Positions 50,957 through 59,615 of a stretch of 64,000 bases of DNA are shown here, piece after piece. The first letter of the stretch is position 1. The number at the start of each line of letters is the position of its first letter. The notes beneath the pieces were generated by a model. That model made no database searches. It saw only the letters and a list, made by a program, of their open reading frames with translations, and was not told the origin of the DNA. Source of the DNA: Armatimonadota bacterium (GTDB lineage: Bacteria; Armatimonadota; Fimbriimonadia; Fimbriimonadales; Fimbriimonadaceae); NCBI GenBank assembly GCA_016125185.1, contig WGMG01000006.1, forward strand, positions 186,001 to 250,000. The letters run 5' to 3'. A program made the translations under genes and the position numbers.

Positions 50957-52900
50957 ATGTTTTACCTACAACTGAATAATCCGTCGGATCAGATGATCCG
51001 ATTTTGGTGGGTGCTCATTCCCATCCTCTGCGTCGTGTTCTTCAAACCGATCCTCCGCCTCTTCCTGGGAATGGTTATCGTTCCCGAAAACCGAATCGGT
51101 TTGGTCACGAAGAAATTCGTCATCTTCGGCGCACACCGCCAGTTGCCGGACGGACGCATTCTTGCGACTCATGGCGAAGCTGGAATCCAGGCCGAAACCC
51201 TAGCCCCTGGCCTTTACTGGACCATGTGGCCGTGGCAATACGCCGTCACCATGGCGCCGTTTACGGTCGTGCCGGAAGGCAAGGTCGGCCTCGTGCTGTC
51301 CAACGACGGTTTCGAACTCCCGGCGGGCAACATCTTGGCCCGCAAGGTCGAGTGCGACAACTTCCAGGACGCCGTGGCGTTCTTGCATAACCAAGGTCAA
51401 AAGGGCCGACAGACGCACGTGCTGACCTCCGGTACTTACCGAATCAACACGCTGGCGTTTGCCATCAGCCTGACTGACATCACGATCATCCATGAGAACA
51501 TGGTGGGCATTGTCACCGCGCTCGACGGCAAGCCGATCAAGCAGGGACAGATCGCGGGTGAGACGGTGGAAGGTCATAACAACTTCCAGAACGTCGACCG
51601 ATTCCTGGAGAATGGCGGCAACCGAGGTCTGCAACCGCAGGTCATCCTGGCCGGTAGCTACTTCATCAATCCGTGGGCGATCCAGATCGAGGAGACCCCG
51701 ATGACGGAGGTGCCGATCGGCCATGTGGGCGTCGTCATTTCGTTCATCGGCGAGGACGGCAAGGACCTGACCGGCGAGTCGTTCAAGCACGGCAACATCG
51801 TGTCGATGGGCTACCGAGGCGTCTGGATGGAGCCGTTGGGACCGGGTAAATACCCGATCAACAAGTACACCATGAAGGTGGAGCTGGTGCCGACGACCAA
51901 CCTGGTGCTGAACTGGGCCAACGCCCGGTCCGAAGCGCACGCGCTGGATAAGAACCTCTGCACAATCACGGTTCGTAGTAAGGACGGATTCCCGTTCAAC
52001 CTCGACGTGTCGCAGATCATTCACATTCCGGCGACCGAGGCTCCGAAGGTCATCGCCCGTTTTGGCAGTATGACGAACCTGGTTTCGCAGGTGCTGGAGC
52101 CGACGATCGGCAACTACTTCCGCAATAGCGCGCAGGATAGCGACGTCATCAGCTTCCTCAGCACCCGAAAGGAGCGCCAGGCTTCGGCCAAGGAGCATAT
52201 CAAGGAAGTGCTGGACGAGTACAACGTGAACGCGGTTGATACGCTGATCGGCGACATCGTTCCGCCCGAAGCGCTGATGAAGACGCTGACGGATCGAAAG
52301 ATCGCCGAAGAGGCTGAGAAGACGTACGAAACCCAGCGCATGGCGCAGGAGAAGCGACAAACCCTCGAAAAGGAAACCGCGATTGCCGACATGCAGGGCG
52401 AGATCGTCAAGGCTCAGCAGAGCGTTGAAATCGCCCAGCGAACCGCCGATGCGACGGTCAAGAAGGCCGAAGGTGACGCCGCAAGCCTGAAACTGCAAGT
52501 GAACGCCGAAGCCGAAGCGACCAAGATGCGCGCTAGCGCCGAGGCGGAAGCCACCAAGGCCAAGGGTGCGGCTCAGGCCGAATTCACCAAGCTGAACGCG
52601 GTCGCCGACGCCGAGCGCATCGCCAAGACCGGTGTGGCCGAGGCCGAGAAGATCATGGCGATCGGTAAGTCGCAGGCGGAATCCTACGAACTCCAGGTCA
52701 AGGCCATGGGTGAAGAGAACTTCACCCGGTTCAAGATCACCGAGGAGATCGCCAAGGGCAACATCAAGATCATTCCGGACCTGATCGTGAGCGGAAATGG
52801 AAGCTCGAGTGACGGAAGCCTGAGTGGCCTGATGGGACTCCAGCTCTTGCAGATGCTGAAGGAGAAAGAAGCCGTTGGCGGTGGCAACAAGGCCAAGTAG
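50957..52900 (+). CDS. SPFH/flotillin-like membrane protein with four N-terminal repeats
   Basis: This 647-residue protein has a membrane helix (about 14-40). Next come four tandem repeats of about 65-73 residues (41-103, 104-176, 177-249, 250-313), each with a VPEG/IPxGHVGxV start and ending near GxYxIN. An SPFH (band 7) domain follows at about 320-450. A long Ala/Glu coiled coil (about 450-590) contains the flotillin-type pattern AEAEATKMRASAEAEATKAK. A Gly/Ser tail closes it. It should form membrane-linked oligomers. The gene has no clear partner in the window. Confidence 0.9.
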   Translation: MFYLQLNNPSDQMIRFWWVLIPILCVVFFKPILRLFLGMVIVPENRIGLVTKKFVIFGAHRQLPDGRILATHGEAGIQAETLAPGLYWTMWPWQYAVTMAPFTVVPEGKVGLVLSNDGFELPAGNILARKVECDNFQDAVAFLHNQGQKGRQTHVLTSGTYRINTLAFAISLTDITIIHENMVGIVTALDGKPIKQGQIAGETVEGHNNFQNVDRFLENGGNRGLQPQVILAGSYFINPWAIQIEETPMTEVPIGHVGVVISFIGEDGKDLTGESFKHGNIVSMGYRGVWMEPLGPGKYPINKYTMKVELVPTTNLVLNWANARSEAHALDKNLCTITVRSKDGFPFNLDVSQIIHIPATEAPKVIARFGSMTNLVSQVLEPTIGNYFRNSAQDSDVISFLSTRKERQASAKEHIKEVLDEYNVNAVDTLIGDIVPPEALMKTLTDRKIAEEAEKTYETQRMAQEKRQTLEKETAIADMQGEIVKAQQSVEIAQRTADATVKKAEGDAASLKLQVNAEAEATKMRASAEAEATKAKGAAQAEFTKLNAVADAERIAKTGVAEAEKIMAIGKSQAESYELQVKAMGEENFTRFKITEEIAKGNIKIIPDLIVSGNGSSSDGSLSGLMGLQLLQMLKEKEAVGGGNKAK

Positions 52901-52958
52901 CGGCACGATTCCCGGCTCAGAAATGGGCCGGGAACCGGTCTCCCTGCTATCATGGATT

Positions 52959-53519
52959 ATGGGACCGATCCTCAAAACCGAAAGGCTGGTGTTGCGACCG
53001 TTGTGTCGCGACGACGGGCCGCGAATCCAGGCGGTTTTTCCCAACATTGAGGTCACCCGCTATCTCGCCGCCGCCGTCCCTTGGCCCTATCCCGAGACCG
53101 GCGCGGAAGACTTTTTGAATTTCGTTCTGCCCGAGGTGGAAGCAGGCAAACGGTTCCTCTGGGCCATCACCGAAAAGGACGGAAACGGCGAGCTGATCGG
53201 CCTCATCGACCTCGCGCTCGAAGGGCCGTTCCATCGCGGTTTTTGGCTGATTCCCGAACACCATCGCAAGGGATACATGACCGAGGCCGTGGCCGCCGTC
53301 AACGACTTTGCGTTCGAAGTTGTGGGCCTGCCAAAGCTACGCCTCAGCAACGCCGAACCCAACATCGGATCGAGCAAACTGAAATCGAACTCGGGGGCCG
53401 AAAGGGTGGAAGTCATCGAGGACGTCGCGTTCGTGGGCGGACGGTTCCGGGAGGAAGTGTGGGAACTCACGGCTGACCAGTGGCGTCGAAATCGCATCCG
53501 ATTCTTGAACCGAAACTGA
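52959..53519 (+). CDS. GNAT acetyltransferase, tandem copy 1
   Basis: This enzyme of 186 residues has the RimJ-like GNAT fold (LKTERLVLRPLCRDD at the start, HHRKGYMTEAVAAVNDFAF for acetyl-CoA binding). It is followed after one base by a close relative, and the two share VPWPYP, WELTA and other segments, so they arose by tandem duplication. The ATG at 52959 gives the family's normal start; the open frame upstream overlaps the SPFH gene. The substrate is not evident. Confidence 0.9.
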   Translation: MGPILKTERLVLRPLCRDDGPRIQAVFPNIEVTRYLAAAVPWPYPETGAEDFLNFVLPEVEAGKRFLWAITEKDGNGELIGLIDLALEGPFHRGFWLIPEHHRKGYMTEAVAAVNDFAFEVVGLPKLRLSNAEPNIGSSKLKSNSGAERVEVIEDVAFVGGRFREEVWELTADQWRRNRIRFLNRN

Positions 53520-53520
53520 C

Positions 53521-54099
53521 ATGAGCCAGATACCGACCCTCGAAACCGAACGACTGATTCTGCGCCCTTTGCGTCGCGAGGATGCCCCGCGCATCCAAGA
53601 GCTGTTCCCGGATTTCGAGGTCGTTCGATACCTGTATTCGTTTGTTCCGTGGCCGTATCCCGACAACGGAGCCAATGAATTCCTCGATATGTGCCTGCCG
53701 CAGATCGAAAGGGGTGAGCGGATCATCTGGGCGATGACGCTTCGCGAGGCGGCCGACGACCTGCTGATCGGCGTGGTTTACATGAATCCCGGTGGGCCGC
53801 ACCATCGGTCCTTTTGGCTTGCGCCACGATACCACCGACTCGGGCTGATGACGGAAGCGGTCGCCGCCTTCAACGACTACTTCTTCGATGTCCTGGGCAA
53901 CCCGGTGATCCGAAGCGGTAACGCCGTTCCCAACCTCGGTTCTCGGCGGATCAAGGAGAAGACCGGGGCGAAGTTAGTTGATGTAAAGCCCGACGCATCG
54001 TTCGTCGAAGGGGTTTTTGACGAGGAGATTTGGGAGTTAACGGCTGAGGATTGGCGGGCGAATCGGACGCGATTTGTGGCCAAAAGAGAAGGGGCTTGA
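53521..54099 (+). CDS. GNAT acetyltransferase, tandem copy 2
   Basis: This 192-residue protein is a paralogue of the gene just upstream. It has LETERLILRPLRREDAPRIQ at its start and the acetyl-CoA loop YHRLGLMTEAVAAFNDYFF. The conserved WELTAEDWRANRTRF closes it. Divergence from copy 1 is moderate (roughly half identical in shared blocks), so the two may differ in target. It begins one base after copy 1 ends. Confidence 0.9.
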   Translation: MSQIPTLETERLILRPLRREDAPRIQELFPDFEVVRYLYSFVPWPYPDNGANEFLDMCLPQIERGERIIWAMTLREAADDLLIGVVYMNPGGPHHRSFWLAPRYHRLGLMTEAVAAFNDYFFDVLGNPVIRSGNAVPNLGSRRIKEKTGAKLVDVKPDASFVEGVFDEEIWELTAEDWRANRTRFVAKREGA

Positions 54100-54118
54100 C
54101 CATCGTCAAGCCTCTTCA
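54090..54118. terminator. Bidirectional terminator after the GNAT pair
   Basis: The stem GAAGGGGCTTGA / TCAAGCCTCTTC has one mismatch and encloses CCATCG. It overlaps the stop of GNAT copy 2 and lies about 20 bases from the convergent thioredoxin stop, so it may serve both. There is no long T-run. Confidence 0.5.
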
Positions 54119-54138
54119 AACCGAATCCTGAAGCCTAT

Positions 54139-54621
54139 TTAGATCGCCCAGGTCTTGAGGAACCTCATGACCTTCGCCGGATCGTGATGGTCGCCGTTTT
54201 CGAGCAGTCCCGTGTTCTGCGAGTGCAGAAGTTTGCCGTTCTTCTCCAGCACAAAGATGTGCGGGTATCCGGGAATCTTCGGGTATTGCGAAAGCAGTTC
54301 CTTGTTCTCGTTTTCCTTGCTGAAGTTCACCTTCACTACGATGTAGTGCTCTTTCAACTCGCTGGCGATGTCCTGATTCGACTTGAAAAGGTTATCCAGC
54401 AGGTGGCACCACGGGCACCAGTTTCCGCCCACGTCCAGCAGGATTCGCTTGTTCTGCTTCATCGCCAGCTTGACGGCATCGGAGATGTCCTTGGCGCTGT
54501 TGCGGCTCGGATCGAAAATCTTCTCCGACATGTCGATCGGCTTGGCTTCGGTTTGGGCGAGGGCGCTCGCACCGGCCATCGTCATGGCCGCGAGGATGAA
54601 AACAAGGGAGAAACGCTTCAT
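54139..54621 (-). CDS. Secreted thioredoxin-like protein
   Basis: This 160-residue exported protein has a signal peptide (residues 1-22, ending ALAQ). The thioredoxin fold has the redox motif WCPWC in LLDVGGNWCPWCHLLDN and the cis-proline loop IPGYPHIFVLEKNG. It likely reduces or oxidises disulphides in the periplasm. It stands alone, convergent with the GNAT pair. Confidence 0.92.
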   Translation of the reverse strand: MKRFSLVFILAAMTMAGASALAQTEAKPIDMSEKIFDPSRNSAKDISDAVKLAMKQNKRILLDVGGNWCPWCHLLDNLFKSNQDIASELKEHYIVVKVNFSKENENKELLSQYPKIPGYPHIFVLEKNGKLLHSQNTGLLENGDHHDPAKVMRFLKTWAI

Positions 54622-54691
54622 GATCCTATGTTACTATTCGAACGCGCCGGAGGTCTGCCGCGGTTTCGGAATTCTCGGCTAAACTAGCCGA

Positions 54692-55588
54692 ATGTCCGCC
54701 CACGACCCTTCGAAGCTGAATCGTCGCGACTTCCTTGTCGGAACGATGGCCGCCGGTGCCACCCTTGCCGCTGGACGCGTAGCCGCCCTCGAGCCCGACA
54801 AGCCGTGGTTCCAAATTTCCTTGGCCGAATGGTCCCTTCACCGATCCATCTCCGGCGGGCAGATGACCAATCTCGATTTTCCGAAGGTCGCGCGCCGAAC
54901 CTACGGCATCGATGCCGTCGAGTACGTGAACCAGTTTTGGAAGGACAAAGCCACCGACGACAAATACCTCGCCGAGTTGAAAAGCATCTGTGAGGGCGAG
55001 GGGGTCAAGAGCGTCCTCATCATGTGCGACGGCGAGGGCTCGATGGGCGACCCGGACGCCGCCGCCCGGTACAAAACCGTCGAAAACCATTACCGCTGGC
55101 TTTGGGCCGCGAAGTACCTGGGTTGCCATAGTATCCGCGTGAACGCCTACTCGAAGGGCACGCCCGAGGAGCAAGCAAAGCTCTGTGCCGATGGCCTCGC
55201 CCAGCTTGGACAATACGCGGCGACGCTGAAGTTGGGTGTCATCGTCGAGAATCACGGCGGCATCAGCAGTCATGGCGATTGGCTTGCGGGCGTGATGCGA
55301 AAGGTGGGAATGAAGAACGTCGGCACCTTGCCTGACCTCGGCAATTTCTACGAGTACGACCGCTACCAAGGGGTCACCGACATGATGCCGTTCGCAAAAG
55401 GCGTGAGCGCGAAGTCACACGACTTCGATGCGCAAGGGAACGAGACCGGAATCGACTACAAACGAATGCTGGACATCATCAAAAAGGCTGGATATCGCGG
55501 TCGGCTTGGCATCGAATACGAAGGAGACCGCATGAGCGAGCCGGACGGGATTCGCGCCACCAAAGCTTTGCTGGAACGCCTTCGTTAG
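54692..55588 (+). CDS. Tat-exported sugar phosphate isomerase/epimerase-like protein
   Basis: This 298-residue protein starts with a twin-arginine signal (NRRDFLVGTMAAGATLAAG). It continues as a TIM barrel of the xylose isomerase-like (AP endonuclease family 2) type: FQISLAEWSLHRS, GIDAVEYVNQFW, HSIRVNAYSKG, GVIVENHGG and LGIEYEGDRM. Metal-binding Glu and His residues sit at the usual places. It probably acts on a sugar or inositol in the periplasm, and its Tat export suggests it folds with its metal in the cytoplasm. The neighbours do not name a pathway. Confidence 0.9.
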   Translation: MSAHDPSKLNRRDFLVGTMAAGATLAAGRVAALEPDKPWFQISLAEWSLHRSISGGQMTNLDFPKVARRTYGIDAVEYVNQFWKDKATDDKYLAELKSICEGEGVKSVLIMCDGEGSMGDPDAAARYKTVENHYRWLWAAKYLGCHSIRVNAYSKGTPEEQAKLCADGLAQLGQYAATLKLGVIVENHGGISSHGDWLAGVMRKVGMKNVGTLPDLGNFYEYDRYQGVTDMMPFAKGVSAKSHDFDAQGNETGIDYKRMLDIIKKAGYRGRLGIEYEGDRMSEPDGIRATKALLERLR

Positions 55589-55593
55589 GCGTC

Positions 55594-55950
55594 CTACTGG
55601 ACGGTAATGTCGATGGTCTTGAGGTGCGTGTGTTCGGCGTCTTCGACGAAGCCCGCTTCCACATGGTAGGTGCCGGGCGTCGAGGGAGCGGTGTAGTAAG
55701 CGCGGTTCGGATAGAGCGGATTGACGTTGAGATAGCCTCCGTCGGCGCCTTCGACCAGCCGGAAGCTGTACGAATCGACATGATAGCCTTGCGAGACAAC
55801 CTGAATTTCAAACGATCCTCCGGTTGCGACCGCCGCGAATTCGGGCCGAACCGAAAAGTCGGCCTTGAGGTTAACGCCAGGCACGGCGACGCCTCCGCAC
55901 GCCAGCGCAGTTGTGGCCAAGCCAACCCAGCAAAGGCTCCGAACCGTCAT
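55594..55950 (-). CDS. Small lipoprotein
   Basis: This 118-residue protein has a signal peptide ending in a lipobox (TALAC, residues about 14-18). The mature part is a single beta-sandwich-like domain (GGSFEIQVVSQGYHVDSYSF, TPGTYHVEAGFVED), possibly Ig-like. The ATG at 55950 gives a normal signal; the open frame extends eight codons farther. It lies just after the GH16 gene on the same strand and could be co-transcribed with it. Confidence 0.75.
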   Translation of the reverse strand: MTVRSLCWVGLATTALACGGVAVPGVNLKADFSVRPEFAAVATGGSFEIQVVSQGYHVDSYSFRLVEGADGGYLNVNPLYPNRAYYTAPSTPGTYHVEAGFVEDAEHTHLKTIDITVQ

Positions 55951-55983
55951 ATCCTTCCAACAGTGTAGACGCAAAACGGCGGT

Positions 55984-57321
55984 CTAACGGAAGAAGCGGA
56001 TCGAAAGGAGGTTGCCAATTGAGCCGGTGGCCCCGTTCTTGTCCATGCGGACCTTCAGCGTGTGCTTGCCTGCATAGAGCCGTGCGTCGCCAAGCGAGAT
56101 CGTCTTCCAAGTCGTCCATCCGCCGGTTTTGGACACCACCACCGAGTCGCCGATCGGTTGACCGTCGACTTCCAAGTGGAACTCGCCGCCGTCGCCCTCG
56201 CTGGCTACCGTCGCTTCGATCTTGAAGGTCCCGCCCTGTTCGACGTTGAGGTCGTAGGCCAGCCACTCGCCCGCCTTGGTCCAACCGACATTGTCCTTTG
56301 GCGTGGTCCCCGAAGCGCCAATATCGACTCCTTCGCGTGGGCGATAAGCTCCGCCCTGATTCTCGGGATCGGCGTCATGGTAGCCCTTGCCTTCGCCACC
56401 AAGATTGAAGTCGATGGCGTTGATGGTCCCGGGAATCTTGAAGGGTCCTGGCCATTCGTATTTGGGTCCGTGCGCCTTTCGATAGTCGTCACGCTGGCGA
56501 ATGCCCGCCTCGTCAACCTTCAGGTTTTCGTCCTTGTAGGCCCGAATGTAGTCGATCACGAATCGCTGAGGAAACTTGGTGCTGGCGTCGGGATAACCTG
56601 GCCATCCGCCGCCAACTGCGAGGTTAAGAATGATGAAGAAGGGGTGGTCATAGGCCCAGTCATTGACGCCAATGTCGTTGGGCGTCACCTTGGCAAATTG
56701 CTTTCCGTCGAACGTGAAACGAATCTCCTCCGGCTCCCATTCCATGCCGTACACGTGGAAATCTTGGTCGAGGGGGAGCTTGGTGTCGAGCGAGTTGGAG
56801 ACTCCGCCGCCACCCGAGTAACCCGGGCCGTGGATAGTGCCGTGGGTCAGGCTCGTCTGGTGGCCCAGGTATTCCATGATGTCGATTTCGCCGCATCGCG
56901 GCCACCCGACCGACCCGGAATTGTCTCCGAGCATCCAAAAGGCGGGCCACATGCCCTTGCCGACCGGCATCTTCATCCTCGCCTCGAACTTGCCGTACTT
57001 TTGGGTGAAGGATGCGTTCGTCTTTAGCCTTGCCGAACTGTAGTCGCGCTGGATGCCGTCGTCACCTTTGGTCGGCTCCTTGCGGGCTTCGATCACCAAG
57101 TTGCCGTCGCCGTCGAGGAAGGCATTCTTGTTGCCGTCCGTGTAGCTTTGCCATTCGCCGTTGCCGTATCCGCCGCCCCCGAGATCACGCGACCAGACTT
57201 TTGGGTCGGGTGCCTGCCCTTTTGGACCATCGAATTCTTGGTCGAAGGTCAGCGTCCACTTGGGCGCGATTTTGGCTTCGAGGTGGGGCAGAAAGGCGGA
57301 GAGCAAGAGGGAAGTCAACAT
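55984..57321 (-). CDS. Secreted GH16 beta-glucanase with CBM6 domain
   Basis: This protein of 445 residues has a short signal peptide (residues 1-15). The GH16 domain covers about 20-265, with the catalytic ExDxxE motif in GEIDIMEY and the substrate-binding MWPAFWMLGD. The remainder, about 290-445, is a CBM6-like carbohydrate-binding domain (GEWLAYDLNVEQGGTFKIEA, then WTTWKTISL). It should cleave beta-1,3 or beta-1,3/1,4 glucans such as laminarin. Its upstream region carries two LacI-type operators, so it is probably induced by a sugar. Confidence 0.95.
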   Translation of the reverse strand: MLTSLLLSAFLPHLEAKIAPKWTLTFDQEFDGPKGQAPDPKVWSRDLGGGGYGNGEWQSYTDGNKNAFLDGDGNLVIEARKEPTKGDDGIQRDYSSARLKTNASFTQKYGKFEARMKMPVGKGMWPAFWMLGDNSGSVGWPRCGEIDIMEYLGHQTSLTHGTIHGPGYSGGGGVSNSLDTKLPLDQDFHVYGMEWEPEEIRFTFDGKQFAKVTPNDIGVNDWAYDHPFFIILNLAVGGGWPGYPDASTKFPQRFVIDYIRAYKDENLKVDEAGIRQRDDYRKAHGPKYEWPGPFKIPGTINAIDFNLGGEGKGYHDADPENQGGAYRPREGVDIGASGTTPKDNVGWTKAGEWLAYDLNVEQGGTFKIEATVASEGDGGEFHLEVDGQPIGDSVVVSKTGGWTTWKTISLGDARLYAGKHTLKVRMDKNGATGSIGNLLSIRFFR

Positions 57322-57332
57322 CGGCTTTCACC

Positions 57333-57358
57333 GAACTTGCGAAACGTTTCGCAAGTTC
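57333..57358. promoter_or_regulatory. LacI-family operator O1 upstream of the GH16 gene
   Basis: A 26-base perfect palindrome is centred on 57345/57346, core TTGCGAAACGTTTCGCAA. It has the central CG pair and GAAACGTTTC core typical of LacI/GalR-family operators. It lies 12-37 bases upstream of the GH16 start, so a bound repressor would block transcription. Confidence 0.9.
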
Positions 57359-57390
57359 AAAATCTATCTTATCTCATCCGATGTTCGAGT

Positions 57391-57408
57391 TTGCGAAACG
57401 TTTCGCAC
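57391..57408. promoter_or_regulatory. LacI-family operator O2 upstream of the GH16 gene
   Basis: TGCGAAACGTTTCGCA is a perfect 16-base palindrome with the same core as O1. The centres are 54 bases apart, about five helical turns, so both sites face the same side of the DNA and can be bridged. A probable -10 (TAAGAT) lies between them on the minus strand, with O2 over the likely -35. No lacI-type gene is in the window. Confidence 0.88.
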
Positions 57409-57416
57409 ATTGGGGG

Positions 57417-57617
57417 CTACATGCCCCATTTTCGATGCGGGCGATCGAGGTCTAAACGGTTGTTCGGGCTGTCGCTCTTCGGTGCATCCGGATACTTCAC
57501 TCGGATGCGCTGCCGATCGATCATGTCGGAAAGATATGCTTCGACCGACATTTGCTCCTTTTGAGACTGCTCCAGCAGGAAGCGAAAGTCTTCTTCGATG
57601 AGTTCAATCGATGGCAT
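57417..57617 (-). CDS. Small helical protein, possible DNA-binding or antitoxin-like
   Basis: This 66-residue protein is charged and helical (IEEDFRFLLEQSQKEQMSVE), like ribbon-helix-helix or small antitoxin proteins, but I cannot assign it. It lies directly upstream of the LacI operators and ahead of the GH16 gene. Its coding status is not certain. Confidence 0.4.
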   Translation of the reverse strand: MPSIELIEEDFRFLLEQSQKEQMSVEAYLSDMIDRQRIRVKYPDAPKSDSPNNRLDLDRPHRKWGM

Positions 57618-57718
57618 GATTCATTGTAGCGTTTGGCAACTCTTTTCACGTTTAGCCGAGAAGGGACTCCCTTGCAATTCATGGACTCCATTGCGACTAT
57701 ACGTGCCACCCCAAAACT

Positions 57719-57753
57719 AAAGAATCCCCAGTGTAAATATCTGGGGATTCTTT
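57719..57753 (-). terminator. Terminator of icd
   Basis: AAAGAATCCCCAG and CTGGGGATTCTTT pair perfectly over 13 bases around a nine-base loop, about 30 bases after the icd stop. On the minus strand the hairpin ends in TTCTTTAGTTTT. Confidence 0.85.
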
Positions 57754-57779
57754 GTCAACTGCCGACTGCTAACTGCAGA

Positions 57780-59066
57780 CTACATATGCGAAATGATCGC
57801 ATCGCCGAATTCGGAGCATTTCAGCTTCGTTGCGCCTTCCATCAATCGGTGGAAGTCGTACGTGACCGTCTTCGCCCCGATGGCGCCTTCGACGCCCTTG
57901 ACGATCAGGTCGGCAACTTCGGTCCAGCCGAGGTAGCGGAACATCATTTCGCCGCTCAGGATGACTGACGATGGGTTCACTACGTCCTGGTTCGCGTACT
58001 TCGGTGCGGTTCCGTGGGTAGCTTCGAAGATCGCGTGACCGCTGATGTAGTTGATATTCGCGCCTGGAGCGATGCCAATTCCACCGACCTGGGCCGCAAG
58101 CGCGTCCGACAGGTAGTCGCCATTCAGGTTCAGGGTCGCGATGACGTCAAAGTCGGTCGGGCGAGTCAGAACCTGCTGGAGAGCGATGTCGGCAATGGCA
58201 TCCTTGATGACAATTCCCGCACCCGGCTTACCCTCTGGAATCTGGCACCAGGGGCCGCCGTCGATCTCGACCGCGCCGAACAGGTCTTTCGCGAGTTGGT
58301 AGCCCCAATCACGGAACGCGCCTTCGGTGAACTTCATAATGTTGCCCTTGTGGACTAGCGTCACGCTCTTTCGATTGTTGTCGATGGCAAACTGGATAGC
58401 GCTGTAGATCAGGCGCTGAGAGCCCTGCTTGGAAACCGGCTTGATGCCGACGCCGACGAGAACATCGGAATCCGGTCCATCATGAACGGCCTTCTTCCAA
58501 GCTTTCGTCTTCTCTTCGGTGCCAAATCGAATCTTGCCGAAAGCCTTGGGGAACGTGTGTTCGATGAACTGAAGTATCTTTGCTGAATCGTCGGACCCGG
58601 CAGGGAATTCGATGCCGGCGTAGATGTCCTCGGTGTTCTCGCGGAAGATGACCATGTCCACATCCTGCGGCTTCTTGACCGGGCTTGGAACTCCGGTAAA
58701 CCAGCGAACCGGGCGAAGGCAGACGTAGAGGTCGAGAATCTGTCGAAGGGCAACGTTGAGCGAGGTGATACCTCCGCCGACCGGAGTCGTGAGCGGACCC
58801 TTGATACCGATCAGGTATTTCTTGAAATCTTCGAGCGTCTCGTCCGGGAGCCAACTGCCGGTGGCGTTGAATGCCTTCTCGCCGGCCAGGACTTCTTTCC
58901 ATTCGACCTTCTTGGACCCGCCGTACGCTTTTGCGACGGCCGCATCGAAAACTCGGACGCTGGCGGCCCAGATATCGGGGCCGGTACCATCGCCTTCAAT
59001 AAAAGGAATGATCGGATCGTTAGGGACGTTCAGACCGTTATCGGTCATCGTAATCGCGGTTGCCAT
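57780..59066 (-). CDS. icd: Isocitrate dehydrogenase (NADP-dependent)
   Basis: This 428-residue enzyme oxidises isocitrate to 2-oxoglutarate in the citric acid cycle. The substrate serine region is [16 protein letters not shown] and the family motif [14 protein letters not shown] is present. The cofactor and metal region has [17 protein letters not shown]. The length matches bacterial type I Icd. No kinase/phosphatase gene is nearby. It is divergent from the TPR membrane protein. Confidence 0.97.
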   Translation of the reverse strand: MATAITMTDNGLNVPNDPIIPFIEGDGTGPDIWAASVRVFDAAVAKAYGGSKKVEWKEVLAGEKAFNATGSWLPDETLEDFKKYLIGIKGPLTTPVGGGITSLNVALRQILDLYVCLRPVRWFTGVPSPVKKPQDVDMVIFRENTEDIYAGIEFPAGSDDSAKILQFIEHTFPKAFGKIRFGTEEKTKAWKKAVHDGPDSDVLVGVGIKPVSKQGSQRLIYSAIQFAIDNNRKSVTLVHKGNIMKFTEGAFRDWGYQLAKDLFGAVEIDGGPWCQIPEGKPGAGIVIKDAIADIALQQVLTRPTDFDVIATLNLNGDYLSDALAAQVGGIGIAPGANINYISGHAIFEATHGTAPKYANQDVVNPSSVILSGEMMFRYLGWTEVADLIVKGVEGAIGAKTVTYDFHRLMEGATKLKCSEFGDAIISHM

Positions 59067-59087
59067 TAGGCGACATTTTACCGAGAT

Positions 59088-59115
59088 TTGACGCTGAGAC
59101 GCCGATTGGTACCCT
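59088..59115 (+). promoter_or_regulatory. Candidate promoter for the TPR/zincin pair
   Basis: TTGACG (59088-59093) and TACCCT (59110-59115) are 16 bases apart. The start of the next gene is about 45 bases beyond. Confidence 0.4.
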
Positions 59116-59159
59116 TGCGAGTGGCAATTTAACGTTACTTGCGTCTACAGTATTCCGAA

Positions 59160-59615
59160 GTGAACGTTCCGCCCGTTATTCCGCCTTCGGCAACGGCGCC
59201 ACCATCGACACCTCCTCTTGTTCCATTAGAAAAGATTCCGTATCCGCCTTACGTGCTCGTCTTGGCCGCGCTAACGGCTATTGCGTTTGTCATTGGGCTG
59301 GTCCGTTTACCCGGCTCGATCAAGTCGGGTATCGACCTCGAAATGGCTTCGCACTACCTCGAAATCAACCAGCCGAAGCGCGCGGCCGAACTCCTGAAGC
59401 CGCTTGTGATGCGGTACCCGGAAGCGAAAGACGCTCGCGTCAACCTTGCGAAAGCTTACATTCTTAGCGGCCAGCTCAAGGAAGGGGTGATGGAGTTGAA
59501 CTACTTCGAAGGTCAGCAGGTCGACGAAGACTTCGGTCACAAGCTCGACGAGGTTGCGGGGCTTCTCGATGAAAAGATAAAGGCGCTCCCAGAAGAAAAA
59601 GGAGCGACGAATTGA
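59160..59615 (+). CDS. TPR-like membrane protein
   Basis: This protein of about 151 residues starts with a Pro-rich segment (PPVIPPSATAPPSTPPLVP), then one membrane helix (about 30-50). A tetratricopeptide-like pair follows (MASHYLEINQPKRAAELLKP, ARVNLAKAYILSGQLKEGV). A TTG seven codons earlier is an alternative start. Its stop overlaps the zincin start, so the two are coupled and may act together. Confidence 0.75.
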   Translation: MNVPPVIPPSATAPPSTPPLVPLEKIPYPPYVLVLAALTAIAFVIGLVRLPGSIKSGIDLEMASHYLEINQPKRAAELLKPLVMRYPEAKDARVNLAKAYILSGQLKEGVMELNYFEGQQVDEDFGHKLDEVAGLLDEKIKALPEEKGATN

